From positions 992,001-1,056,000 of the forward strand of contig CAVRYY010000001.1 in the NCBI GenBank assembly GCA_963725655.1: a stretch of DNA of 64,000 nt, given 5' to 3'. This document shows positions 8,714 through 18,700 of the stretch, in pieces. The notes under the pieces are model-generated. The model was not told the DNA's origin and did not search any database. It worked only from the letters and a program-made list of their open reading frames with translations. This DNA comes from CAVRXT01 sp963725655 (GTDB lineage Bacteria; Acidobacteriota; Terriglobia; Acidiferrales; UBA7541). The first letter of the stretch is position 1. The number at the start of each line of letters is the position of its first letter. A program made the translations under genes and the position numbers.

Positions 8714-10558
8714 ATGAACGACAGCAAGGAACAACCGCTGGGCGCAACCTGGCTGGGCGGAGGCAAGACGAGTTTTCTGGTATGGGCGCCGCACGCGAAG
8801 CAGGTCGATTTGCAATTGGTCGCGCCCAGCAAGCGGTCGATCGCCATGGGATCCCTTCCTCGCGGATATTTTTACGTCGTTGCCGACGCCGCTCCCGGCA
8901 CTCGCTATCTCTACTGCCTGGACTCCGAAAAACAGCGCCCCGATCCGGCGTCGCGGCTCCAACCCGAAGGCGTTCACGGCCCTTCCGAAGTGGTTGAGCC
9001 GCAATTCGAATGGAGCCGCACCGGCTGGCGCGGAATTCCGCTGGAAACCTACGTTTTCTACGAACTGCACGTCCCCGCCTTCACCCCCGCCGGCACACTC
9101 GACGCGATCATCCCGCGCCTCTCCACACTAAAAGACCTAGGCATCACAGCGATTGAGATTATGCCGGTGCAGGAATATCCCGGCGATCGCAACTGGGGCT
9201 ACGACGGCACCTACCCATATTCGGTGCACCATTCCTACGGCGGGCCTGCGGCGCTAAAGAGACTCGTCAATGCCTGCCACCAGCACAGCCTGGCGGTGGT
9301 GCTCGATGTCGTCTACAACCATCTGGGCCCGGAAGGGAATTATTTCGCAGATTTCGCTCCCTATTTCACCGGCATTTATCACACGCCCTGGGGCAACGCC
9401 ATCAACTACGACGGCGCCGGCAGCGATGAAATTCGCCGCTATTTCCTGGGGAACGCCCTGCAATGGGTGGATGAATTTCGCATCGACGCCCTCCGGCTCG
9501 ATGCCGTCCATGCGATCGTCGATCCCTCGGCTCGTCCGTTTCTGCACCAACTCGCCGACGTAGTGCACGAACGAGCCCGCCAGTTAGGCCGCGATGTCCA
9601 TTTGATCGCGGAAAGCGACCGCAACGATTCGAACGTCATTCGTCCCGCCCAAGAAGGCGGCTGGAGCATGGATGCCTCATGGAACGATGATTTTCACCAT
9701 GCCCTGCATGTGGCCCTAACCGGCGAAAAGAACGGCTACTTCGTGGATTTTCACGGCGTCGAAGATCTGGCGCGTTCTCTGCGCGAGGGTTACGTCTTCT
9801 CCGGACAATATTCCGAGCATCGCCAGCGCAGCCACGGAAATTCTTCGATAGGGGTCCCAGGCAAGCGCTTTGTGGTGTGCGCACAGAATCACGATCAAGT
9901 CGGAAATCGCATGATCGGAGATCGTTTGTCGCAAGCCCTGAGTTTCGAGCGGCTGAAACTTGCCGCTGCCGCCGTGCTGCTTTCGCCCTTTCTCCCGCTC
10001 CTGTTTATGGGGGAAGAGTATGGTGAGACCGCGCCATTTTCATACTTTGTCAGCCACGAAGATCCCAGGCTGATCGAAGCGGTGCGCCAGGGCCGAACCA
10101 GCGAATTCAAGGCTTTCGAATGGAACGGCTCGCTCCCCGATCCGGAATCTGAAGACACCTTCGCATCTTCCAAATTGAATTGGGAGCTGCAAACAAAAGA
10201 CCGCCACCACCTGCTTTGGGAGTTTCATCGCGAGTTGTTTCGCATGCGGCGGGAAATCCCCGCGCTGGCATCCCTCGACCTTGAGCGCCTGGACGCCACC
10301 ATGCTGCCCAACGGGAAAACGCTGATGATCCGCAGGGGATCAAAAGGCTCGCGGGTGATTACCGTGCTGCAGTTCGCCGAGCACGCCGAAACAATCGCTG
10401 TCGAAATTCCGCCAGGGCGCTGGCAAAAGGTTCTGGATTCCGCCACGCCGCGCTGGGGAAGCGCCGGCAGCCAAATTCCAGAGGTCCTGGAATCGGCCGG
10501 GAAGGTCCACCTGCAACTTCAGCCTTCGAGTATTTTTGTGGCAAGGGAATCGGAATAG
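8714..10558 (+). CDS. treZ: TreZ: malto-oligosyltrehalose trehalohydrolase (GH13_10)
   Basis: TreZ releases trehalose from maltooligosyl-trehalose. The 614 residues show an N-terminal CBM48-like domain (GKTSFLVWAPHAKQVDL, near residue 20), then the GH13 barrel with nucleophile Asp263 (RLDAVHAI), acid/base Glu300 (LIAESDRND) and Asp394 (QNHDQVGNR). The YPGDRNWGYDG and NHLGPEGNYF segments are TreZ hallmarks that separate it from glycogen branching enzyme. The upstream sequence has an AAGGAGA site before the ATG. Its usual partner TreY, which makes the substrate from glucan, is not in the window, so the TreY/TreZ route needs a gene elsewhere. Confidence 0.95.
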   Translation: MNDSKEQPLGATWLGGGKTSFLVWAPHAKQVDLQLVAPSKRSIAMGSLPRGYFYVVADAAPGTRYLYCLDSEKQRPDPASRLQPEGVHGPSEVVEPQFEWSRTGWRGIPLETYVFYELHVPAFTPAGTLDAIIPRLSTLKDLGITAIEIMPVQEYPGDRNWGYDGTYPYSVHHSYGGPAALKRLVNACHQHSLAVVLDVVYNHLGPEGNYFADFAPYFTGIYHTPWGNAINYDGAGSDEIRRYFLGNALQWVDEFRIDALRLDAVHAIVDPSARPFLHQLADVVHERARQLGRDVHLIAESDRNDSNVIRPAQEGGWSMDASWNDDFHHALHVALTGEKNGYFVDFHGVEDLARSLREGYVFSGQYSEHRQRSHGNSSIGVPGKRFVVCAQNHDQVGNRMIGDRLSQALSFERLKLAAAAVLLSPFLPLLFMGEEYGETAPFSYFVSHEDPRLIEAVRQGRTSEFKAFEWNGSLPDPESEDTFASSKLNWELQTKDRHHLLWEFHRELFRMRREIPALASLDLERLDATMLPNGKTLMIRRGSKGSRVITVLQFAEHAETIAVEIPPGRWQKVLDSATPRWGSAGSQIPEVLESAGKVHLQLQPSSIFVARESE

Positions 10559-10577
10559 ACGATCGCCGGCGTGATTC

Positions 10578-10790
10578 TTAGTTGGTGCCGTTCGCCTGGG
10601 TCACAGCGGTCGGCAGTTTCGGGCGCTGCGCGTAAAACCGCTCGTCGCACTCATCGCACCGATACGGATATTTTCCGAGGGCCCGCAGCAAAATTCGTTC
10701 GTAAATACCCCGGCCACGCGACCGGTGCAAGTTTTCACTAGCGCATAACGGGCATGTCATAAGGCGTCCGTTGCCGTTTATAGTTGCCAT
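10578..10790 (-). CDS. Small zinc-ribbon protein of unknown function
   Basis: A 70-residue protein with two CxxC knuckles (CPLC near residue 13 and CDEC near residue 46), a typical zinc-ribbon arrangement. Between them is a basic segment (HRSRGRGIYERILLRALGKYPYR). Similar small two-knuckle proteins are frequent in Acidobacteriota, where their role is unknown. The start could be the ATG at 10790 or the one at 10760. It is convergent with treZ and divergent from ppk1. Confidence 0.6.
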   Translation of the reverse strand: MATINGNGRLMTCPLCASENLHRSRGRGIYERILLRALGKYPYRCDECDERFYAQRPKLPTAVTQANGTN

Positions 10791-11103
10791 CGCGGCACTT
10801 TCTCCAATCCTCGGTGCACATAGATCGAAGGAGAGAACAGCTACTTCTTTGAGGTTGGGAGATTCTAGAACGGTGCGGGAGCCTCGTCAATATGGTCCTG
10901 GTACCCGTCGTAAATCATAGTTGCACAAACAGTTAACTTTAGGTAATGGTACTGCCTGTCTCAGAATGATTCTCTCCGTCGATGCGCTTTCCACGCTCCG
11001 AGTTTTCTCCCCAACAACTGGAACTCTCATTCCCAGCTAAGAACGCAAGTAATCTGCCGTTAACATTCCCGCGCTACCCTCTACCGGCCCAAATAGGAGC
11101 CTC
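10791..11103. other. Intergenic region upstream of ppk1
   Basis: This 313-base gap separates the divergent zinc-ribbon gene and ppk1. It is less GC-rich in its middle (around 10905-10970), as expected for promoters. I looked for a PHO box like the one before the pit gene and saw only weak partial matches. A short AATAGGAGC ribosome site precedes the ppk1 ATG. Confidence 0.4.
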
Positions 11104-13266
11104 ATGGCCCGCACTTCCGCCCCTGGTCCCAACTTATTTTTGAACCGCCACATTTCCTGGCTGCAATTCAATCGTCGCGTGCTGGACCAGGCTCGGGACA
11201 GCTCCAATCCGCTTCTCGAACGCCTGAAGTTTCTCGCCATCACCGCCAGTAACCTTGACGAATTTGTGGAGGTTCGCGTCGCCGGGCTCCTCCAGCAGAC
11301 CGAGCACGGTGCGGGCGAGGCCGGCCCGGACGGCTTGCGCGCACCAGAGTCGTTGGTCCAAATCACCGCGGCCATCCACGAATTCGTGAAGGATCAGTAT
11401 GCCTGCTGGCGCGACCACCTCGTTCCGGCCATGGCGGAAGAGTCCATCCGCATTCGTCCCTTGGCCCAGCTGAGGCCCGAGGCGCTGCGGGTGGTGCGCG
11501 ACTTCTACTCGGAAAAGGTGGAGCCGTTGCTTACTCCCGTAACGGTGGATCCCGCTCATCCGTTCCCGCGCGTCCTGAATAAGGCCCTCTGCGTTGCGTT
11601 CCTCCTGCAGCGGAGAGGAAAAGGCTCCGACATTTATTTGGGCGTGGTCACCGTGCCGCGGGCTCTCCCGAGAATCTTGCGAATACCAGCCCCAGAAGGA
11701 AAAGTCGAATTCGCCTTCCTGCATGACATCGTGCACAAGCACGCCCAACGGCTCTATCACGGCTATCAGATCCTCTCCGCCGCGCCGTTTCGGATCACCC
11801 GCAATAGCAACCTGTACGTCGAAGAAGAAGAAACCCGCAGCATCCTCGATTCGGTTGACTCCCAACTCCATCGCCGCCGCAAAGGCGCCGTAGTTCGATT
11901 GGAAATCGAAGCGGGCGCCGACCCGCGCATTGTCGAACGGCTGCGCTCAAACTTTGGGGTGACCCCGGCGCAGGTATTCGAAGTCGATGGCCCCATCAAT
12001 CTTTCGCGCCTGTTCAACATTTACGACCAGACGCCGCGCCCGGACCTGAAATATCCGCCGTTCATCCCACGCGAACTCGAGGTCGACGCCGCGCCGCCCG
12101 CGCTCTTCGCCCTGCTGCGAAACCGCGACGTGCTCCTGCATCACCCCTACGACTCTTACTCAACGGTGGTGCGCTTTATCCAGAGTGCCGCGCAGGATCC
12201 CGACGTTCTCTCGATCAAGCAGACCCTCTATCGCACCAGCGAGAATTCCCCCATCGTTCGCGCGCTGATGGAAGCGGCCACCAAGAAAGAAGTCACCGTA
12301 GTCGTGGAATTGAAGGCGCGGTTCGACGAAACCTCCAACATCCGCTGGGCGCGCAGTCTGCAAGAGGCCGGCGTTCAGGTCTATCACGGCCTGGTCGGGC
12401 TGAAGACCCATTGCAAGCTGTTCCTGGTGGTTCGCCGCGATGCCGACGGGGTCATGCGGCGCTACGCCCACCTCGGCACTGGCAACTACAATCCCTCCAC
12501 CGCGCGGCTGTACACCGATCTCAGCCTGCTCACTTGCGATGAAGAGATTACCGAAGCGGTGCACTACGTTTTTAACTACCTCACCGCATATTCTCCGCGC
12601 GCCCACTTTGGCCCGCTGTCCGTCGCGCCCTTGAATCTCGACAAAAACGTGGTCAGCCTGATCGACCGCGAAACCGCGCACGCCAAGGCGCGCCGCCCGG
12701 CGTTCATCGTCGCCAAAGTGAACGCACTACTCGACCCCGACATCATCCAGGCGCTCTACCGTGCGTCGCAGGCCGGCGTGCACATCGAACTGATCATCCG
12801 CGGAGCGTGCGCCTTGCGTCCGGGTGTGCGCGGCGTGAGCAGCCGGATTCGGGTGCGCAGCCTGGTGGGCAGATTCCTCGAGCACAGCCGGATTTTCGCG
12901 TTTGCGAACGGCGGAAAGAGGGAAGTGTATCTAGGCAGCGCTGATTGGATGCAACGCAATCTCTACGAGCGTGTCGAGGTCATGTTCCAATTGAAAGACC
13001 CGCTGCTATGCGAAAAGGTCTGCCGCGACGTTCTGGCGCCGTATCTCGCTGACAACGAAAAGGCCCGCTTCCTGCTCGCCAATGGCGCATACACCGCATT
13101 AAACGGGCATTCGGGACGAAGCGATTCTGCTTCGCGCTTTAACGCACAGGAACACTTTATGCATCCCGCGCAAGATCTCAGGAACGGGAAGGGCGGTTCA
13201 CTCGATCACCATCGCGCCAACCGGGCATCTTCCGCCCTCTTGCAATTTCTGACGGAACGCGATTAG
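11104..13266 (+). CDS. ppk1: Polyphosphate kinase 1
   Basis: PPK1 reversibly polymerises the gamma-phosphate of ATP into inorganic polyphosphate. The 720-residue length and four-domain order fit: N-terminal helical domain starting FLNRHISWLQFNRRVL, head domain, then two phospholipase-D-like catalytic domains. The phosphorylated histidine is His436 (GLKTHCKL), matching E. coli His435, and the second catalytic histidine is His594 (FLEHSRIF). Arg residues around ARFDETSNIRWA are the expected ATP and magnesium contacts. It faces the Pit transporter gene tail to tail, so phosphate uptake and storage genes sit together. Confidence 0.97.
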   Translation: MARTSAPGPNLFLNRHISWLQFNRRVLDQARDSSNPLLERLKFLAITASNLDEFVEVRVAGLLQQTEHGAGEAGPDGLRAPESLVQITAAIHEFVKDQYACWRDHLVPAMAEESIRIRPLAQLRPEALRVVRDFYSEKVEPLLTPVTVDPAHPFPRVLNKALCVAFLLQRRGKGSDIYLGVVTVPRALPRILRIPAPEGKVEFAFLHDIVHKHAQRLYHGYQILSAAPFRITRNSNLYVEEEETRSILDSVDSQLHRRRKGAVVRLEIEAGADPRIVERLRSNFGVTPAQVFEVDGPINLSRLFNIYDQTPRPDLKYPPFIPRELEVDAAPPALFALLRNRDVLLHHPYDSYSTVVRFIQSAAQDPDVLSIKQTLYRTSENSPIVRALMEAATKKEVTVVVELKARFDETSNIRWARSLQEAGVQVYHGLVGLKTHCKLFLVVRRDADGVMRRYAHLGTGNYNPSTARLYTDLSLLTCDEEITEAVHYVFNYLTAYSPRAHFGPLSVAPLNLDKNVVSLIDRETAHAKARRPAFIVAKVNALLDPDIIQALYRASQAGVHIELIIRGACALRPGVRGVSSRIRVRSLVGRFLEHSRIFAFANGGKREVYLGSADWMQRNLYERVEVMFQLKDPLLCEKVCRDVLAPYLADNEKARFLLANGAYTALNGHSGRSDSASRFNAQEHFMHPAQDLRNGKGGSLDHHRANRASSALLQFLTERD

Positions 13267-13300
13267 CGCGGCGCGCCTCTCTCTGCAACCGATTCTCGAT

Positions 13301-14884
13301 CTATCCGATGTGCCGGAAAAGCCAGAATAGCGATCCCGCCAGCAGGATAGATACCGGCAGCGTCAGGACCCAGGCCATCGCCAGATTGCGCACCGTAGCC
13401 CATTGCAGCCCCGAATGATTGGCGGCCATGGTTCCGGCCACGCCCGAGGAAAGCACGTGGGTCGTACTCACAGGTAAGCCGAACCAGTCGGCAGCTCCAA
13501 TCGTCACCATGGCCGTAATTTCGGCGGCGGCGCCCTGCCCGTACGTCAAATGATCCTTGCCGATCTTTTCTCCCACCGTTACCACGATGCGCTTCCAGCC
13601 GATCATGGTGCCGAAGCCCAGCGCCAAGGCCACCGCCACCTTCACCCAGCTCGGGATGAACTTAGTGGCTTTGTCGATGTGCCCCTTGTAGTTCTGCAGC
13701 ACCGCCGCGTCGGCGTCCGAAAATTTCGGATTGCCCGATTTCTTCATTAGCCGCAGCGCTTCGCTCACCACGTACATGTCATTTCGGAAGTTGCGCACGT
13801 GCTCCTGCGGGACCGCTTTCAATTCCTTGTAGATTGCCATTTCCGTGCCGATGCCGTTCACCAGTTGCCGCAGCGCCAGCATGGTGTTTGGAGTGAACTG
13901 CTTGGTGCGAATGTAGTCGGTCACCTCATCGCGCGAATCGCCAACCACCGCGGTAGGTGAAACGTAGTTTCCCAGCATGTCCGCCGTCTGCGTCGAGACC
14001 GCGACGAAATCCTGGGTCTGTTGTATAGTCACCGCGTGGTTCACCGCGTAGGCGGTCGGCACCGTGCCGATCAGGATCAACATGATCAAGCCCATGCCCT
14101 TTTGTCCGTCGTTCGATCCATGCGCAAAGCTCACTCCCGTGCAGGTGAGCACCAGCAGCGAGCGAATCCAGAACGGAGGCGGCTCGTTTCCTTCGGGAGC
14201 TTTGTAGAGTGCTTTGTTGGGGATAACCGCCTTCATCAACATCAGCAGCAACGCCGCGCCCAGAAACCCGACCAGCGGGGATAGCACCAACGCCTTTCCG
14301 ATGTTGGTCGCCTGGCCCCAGTCCACGCCGCTGGTGCCGGACTTCGCGGACATCAGCTGGTTCGCGATACCCACGCCAATGATCGACCCGATCAATGTGT
14401 GCGAACTGGATGCCGGCAATCCGAAGTACCACGTGCCCAGATTCCAAATAATCGCAGCCACCAGTAGCGCGAACACCATCGCGAAGCCGGCCTGGCTGCC
14501 CACTTGCAAGATCAGTTCCACTGGCAGCAGCGACACGATCCCGAATGCAACCGCTCCGCTTGAAACCAGCACCCCGATGAAGTTCCACACGCCCGACCAG
14601 ACCACCGCAACATGCGGTTCCAGGGAATGGGTGTAGATCACCGTGGCTACCGCGTTCGCCGTATCGTGAAAGCCGTTCACGAATTCAAATCCCAGCGCGA
14701 TGAAAAGCGCTAATCCCAGCAGAATGTATGGCATCGCGCTGGTGGCGTGAATCCCGGAGAGATCCGAAGTCAAGTGGATCCCGGCATAGATGAATCCGAC
14801 GATCAACGCAATTCCGAACAGCAAAATTCCGATTCGGCCGCTCGAACTTACTTTCGCATCCAGTACATGAGCTGGTGTTGCCAT
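13301..14884 (-). CDS. pit: Inorganic phosphate transporter, Pit family
   Basis: A Pit-type (PiT/SLC20) symporter that brings in phosphate, or metal-phosphate, with protons. The 527 residues hold two conserved repeats: GFEFVNGFHDTANAVATVIYT near the N-terminus and GWKRIVVTVGEKIG..YGQGAAAE near the C-terminus, flanking a hydrophilic central domain (about residues 290-400) on the cytoplasmic side. The frame is open to a GTG at 15037, but the ATG at 14884 is preceded by GAGGGAG at correct spacing and opens the conserved sequence, so I chose it. A PHO-box-like site lies 61 bases upstream. Confidence 0.93.
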   Translation of the reverse strand: MATPAHVLDAKVSSSGRIGILLFGIALIVGFIYAGIHLTSDLSGIHATSAMPYILLGLALFIALGFEFVNGFHDTANAVATVIYTHSLEPHVAVVWSGVWNFIGVLVSSGAVAFGIVSLLPVELILQVGSQAGFAMVFALLVAAIIWNLGTWYFGLPASSSHTLIGSIIGVGIANQLMSAKSGTSGVDWGQATNIGKALVLSPLVGFLGAALLLMLMKAVIPNKALYKAPEGNEPPPFWIRSLLVLTCTGVSFAHGSNDGQKGMGLIMLILIGTVPTAYAVNHAVTIQQTQDFVAVSTQTADMLGNYVSPTAVVGDSRDEVTDYIRTKQFTPNTMLALRQLVNGIGTEMAIYKELKAVPQEHVRNFRNDMYVVSEALRLMKKSGNPKFSDADAAVLQNYKGHIDKATKFIPSWVKVAVALALGFGTMIGWKRIVVTVGEKIGKDHLTYGQGAAAEITAMVTIGAADWFGLPVSTTHVLSSGVAGTMAANHSGLQWATVRNLAMAWVLTLPVSILLAGSLFWLFRHIG

Positions 14885-14944
14885 CTGGCTCCCTCTTCGC
14901 TGGGGTTGAAATCCCCACCGGCGGGGAGAGGCTAACGGCCTTGT

Positions 14945-14962
14945 GTTACAGATGTGTGACAG
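14945..14962 (-). promoter_or_regulatory. PHO-box-like PhoB site upstream of pit
   Basis: On the minus strand the sequence reads CTGTCAC, four bases (ACAT), then CTGTAAC. Two 7-base direct repeats spaced 11 bases apart, starting CTGT, is the architecture of the PhoB/PhoP PHO box (CTGTCAT-N4-CTGTCAC). Thirteen of 14 repeat positions agree between the two copies. It ends 61 bases from the pit start, where activator sites normally lie. This suggests phosphate-starvation control. Confidence 0.6.
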
Positions 14963-14991
14963 CGGCGTAACGGGGGTGTAGCAAATGGTGG

Positions 14992-15010
14992 CACAGCCAA
15001 TCTGGCTGTG
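14992..15010. repeat. Dispersed hairpin, copy A (CACAGCCA-ATC-TGGCTGTG)
   Basis: A perfect 8-base inverted repeat with a 3-base loop, preceded by GTGG. A close copy with one stem mismatch is at 56727-56745, also intergenic and also preceded by GTGG. Two copies 42 kb apart point to a dispersed palindromic repeat. Confidence 0.5.
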
Positions 15011-15076
15011 GCTTAATCCAAATCCAAAAACGTTCACCCAACAGAATAGAACGCTGCCTGGGGTTCTGCGAAGGAA

Positions 15077-15610
15077 TCACGAACCCGCAGTCCGCAGGTA
15101 ATCCAACGTCAGAAGCTGCTTCCACGTTTCGCCCGACTTTTCTTCCAGCAGCCAGTTGTAGTCATCGTTTGTCTTGCGGGTGACGGTTACCCGGAGGTCG
15201 CTCATTTTTCCATCGAAGTCCTCGCCGCGGAACGTTAGCTCCATCACGTTGCCATGCACCTTTACCGGCCCCTCATAGATTTCGCCCCGCGCGCTCATGT
15301 ACCAGAAACCCAGCGCCGACGTCCGTGCATCCCAGAAGAAATTGCCGTCGTAATTCTTCAACGTGCCTTTCTCCATAACGAAGTGGGTAGTAAACCGGAT
15401 GAACGCGTCGTTGTCCGACCATCGGTAGCGAGTCTCGATATTTTTCATTCCTGGCCCCACTTTGCTGGTATCCGCGCTCCACACCCCGCCCACCAGCCAC
15501 GCCAACGGAGAAATCGGCTTGGCCGCCTCCGGCTTCTTCGCCGCCTCCTGTCCCCAAATCGCGCTCGAACCGATCGCCACCAACACCAACAGTATTCCGG
15601 CTTTCCGCAC
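15077..15610 (-). CDS. Secreted protein, DUF1579-like / lipocalin-like, function unknown
   Basis: A 177-residue protein with a Sec signal peptide (hydrophobic stretch about residues 4-18, likely cleavage near AIWGQ). The mature part resembles DUF1579 proteins: PLAWLVGGVWSAD near the start, then alternating short strands with conserved aromatics (ETRYRWSDNDAFIRF, YDGNFFWDART). This suggests a small beta-barrel. No catalytic residues are evident. The start is a GTG at 15610 after GGGAGG. It is alone between pit and the nuclease/helicase gene, same strand. Confidence 0.65.
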   Translation of the reverse strand: MRKAGILLVLVAIGSSAIWGQEAAKKPEAAKPISPLAWLVGGVWSADTSKVGPGMKNIETRYRWSDNDAFIRFTTHFVMEKGTLKNYDGNFFWDARTSALGFWYMSARGEIYEGPVKVHGNVMELTFRGEDFDGKMSDLRVTVTRKTNDDYNWLLEEKSGETWKQLLTLDYLRTAGS

Positions 15611-15728
15611 GGTGCCTCCCAGACTCGATCGAACCGTCGTTACTACCTAATGATCCGAAAGTTTGACGCAGCGAACTGCTCGACGTTATCAAGAGTTTTG
15701 GGCAGGGAAGATGCATCCGGCGGGACCG

Positions 15729-18700
15729 TCAGAGGCTGACCTGGTGCGTGACGGCCATCTCCCGATAGCGGCACAAAGCGTTCGCGAGCTGCATCTGCCG
15801 CGGAGTCTTGCAGTCCGGCTCATACAATCGAGGACTGCCGACCACAATTACCGCTGATTCCGCGCGCGACGTTGCCACGTTCAGCCGGTTCAGGCTGTAC
15901 AGAAATTCCATTCCGCGCGGCGCGTCTTCGGGCGAAGACGTGGTAAGCGAATAAATCACTACCGGAGCTTCTTGTCCTTGGAACTTATCAACGGTCCCCA
16001 CCCGCGCGCCTTTTGGCAGCCGAGCGAGAAGATCCGAAACCTGCGCATTGTATGGCGCCACTACCAGGATGTCCTTTAGTTCCATGCGGCCGATATTGCC
16101 CTCGCTGCGAGACCGCGTGACGCATGGAACCAACAAACTCTCCACGATGCCCGCGATAGCCTCTACTTCTTCCGCCGACGAACTCTGATTCGCCTCGTGC
16201 ACCACTGGCACAAACCACAACCCAGCGCCGCTAATCCAAGGGTGGCCCGCGATTACTCGGCTCCCGACGTGGCTGCGCGATGTGAGGCGGTCTTCATAAA
16301 ACACTTGAGACGTGAATTTGCAGACCGCCGGATGCATGCGCCAGGTTTCGGGCAGCAATAATCCCATCTCCGCAGGAATCGTCACGTGCTCTCCCAGCAG
16401 ATATTGCAACGCGGATAGTTCCGCGCCGTCCGGATGGCTGCCTTTCAAGGGGCGCTGGAGTTGCTGGGGATCTCCGACCAAAACCAGACTCTTTGCCGCT
16501 TGCGCCACGGCAACCACATCCGCCAACGCCATCTGTCCGGCTTCGTCGATGAATAGCACATCCACCGCTTCGAAATATTCCGGCCGGGCCCACATCCAGG
16601 CGGTGCCGGCAGCTACTTGGGCCGCGCCGGACCGCAAGCGCGCTAACGGTATTTCGTTTTTCGAGGTGGTCTCGACGTTCGAAACACATTCTTCAGTGTC
16701 GTCTCCATCTTTCGTTTTTTGGACGCACTGCACGTTCATCCGCAGTGGTTTGGCGGCCTCTTGAACCACCTCCAACACCTTTCGAATCACCTTGTGACTG
16801 AGCGCAGTGACTCCCACTTTTTTCCCCGCGGCCACCAGCTCGCAGATCATGTGGGCGGCGGTGTACGTTTTCCCCGCGCCCGGCGGTCCCTGGATCGCAA
16901 ACACGGAATGGTCCAGCGCGCGGACCACCCGCTGAGCCGTGGCGAGCGCGACTTCGCCAGGGGGCGCGGCAAGGGTTTGAGGGGCCTTGAGTCTGGGCGG
17001 CTTCCTCAGCAATAGCTCGCCGATTGCCTCAAATCTTCCTGGGGTTCCAACGCCGCTGTCCCTCACCCATTCGCCGATGCTGTACAAAGACTCGGCCAAT
17101 ACCAGCGAACGCGGCCCGCGCGGGTCGCCGAAAATCACCTGGGGATGAGGAGCATCCAGACTTTTCTTAGTTTTCTTGATACCCACCGTGAGCGCGGCGA
17201 AATCAATCCACTCAACTGTCCCCAATTTCATTTCTCGATGGCAGACTTCGTCTCCGGCGTGCACGCCGGTATCCTGCGCAGGAAATGAATATGTGTCGAC
17301 CGGCAGTTCGCGGCCCCGCTCGGTCCGATGCATGAATTCTAGTCCGCTGAGACTACAGCGCTCGTCCGCAAGCGCGTCGTCCTCCATTTCGGCGAACTTG
17401 AAATACTGCCAATGCCCGAATTTTTCTTCGCGCCGGTGCCAATCGAGAAGTTGCGCCAACATCCACTGCGCTGCCTGCTCGGAACTGCGTTCCGCCGGAT
17501 CGCTGGGAACGCTATCAACGAGCCGAGCCACCAGTGCGGCGACGCGCTGTTGACGTTCGCTTAAGTTGTCGGAGGGCGCGCCATCCTTTATCGTGGGCCT
17601 CGGAATTGCTGCCCCTGCTTGCTCCAGCGTGCGCCGTTCGCTTTCAAGCCAATCTCGCAGCGACGCTGTGGAGCGGCAGTCGTCTTCGTTGTATCCCTCC
17701 ATCGCGGCTTGATCTTCCTTGCGCAGTTCACCGCCGCGCTCCAGCTCCAGCCAGTGCTCGATGTAGCGCATCGCCGCGAGCGACACCTCCCGCGGAATCG
17801 TTCGCTTGAATTTGTGGAAGATTTCCAATTTCTTGAGCGAGTATTCCTCTACCCCGGCCCGCACCGCTTGTTTGAAAATGGTATGCAGATCGACCAACAG
17901 GTCGGCCCGCAGCATGCGATCCAGTTCCTCTTCCCGGGTTGCATATTTGCCCGCTAACAATTTGAAGTGGGTTTCCTCGTAGCCGCCGAAATGGTAAACG
18001 TGCATCTTGGGATCGGCCGCCCACCGCTTCATAATCTCGTCCACCAGCCACTCAAACCCCTGTTTCTCTTCGTCGGCGGTTAGGCTCCAGCGTTTTTCGT
18101 ACCGCAGCGGTTGCTGTTGATCCCCCGCGGCAAAGCCGAATAGATATTCCTGCCCATTGGACCCCGCAAACGGATCGCCCTCGAGGTCCACGAACACGTC
18201 CAGTGCCGAAGGCGCGGGCAGCTTGCAGAATCCAATGTCCTCCACTACCGTCAGCAGCTCGTGCACCGGCTCTTGCGATGCTCTCGCTTGCACTTGTAGG
18301 CGCGCCTGCTCGCGGATTCGTTCGTAACTTTCGCTCGATCCATGAAACGGTTTGTGCTCGAGTGGAATCGGCAGAAGCGCGAGCTTCGCCATGGTTTCTG
18401 CGTTCCATTCGTTGAGCTGGTTGCGTTGGAGTTTGGTGATGCCGGCGACCAGCGAAGTGCTGTCGTCGTCGCGCCGGCGCTTATCGCATTCCGTAAAATA
18501 GCGGCACACATCGCAGTGAGTGCATGGTTCAGGATACGTGGGGTCGCTCTTCCCGTTGTCGCTCACGCTTTCCAGCTGCGCCTTCACGTAGCGATAGTAG
18601 GCGGCGTATTCGTCGCATCGGTACGGCTCGCGTTTGAATTCGGCCCCGCCGGGAATCACGTACATGAACTCTGGTTTTTCCCCTTGGATGTGCGTCAATA

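Noticed and set aside
10905..11090. Second PHO box before ppk1
   Set aside because: Only partial CTG matches without the 11-base repeat spacing.
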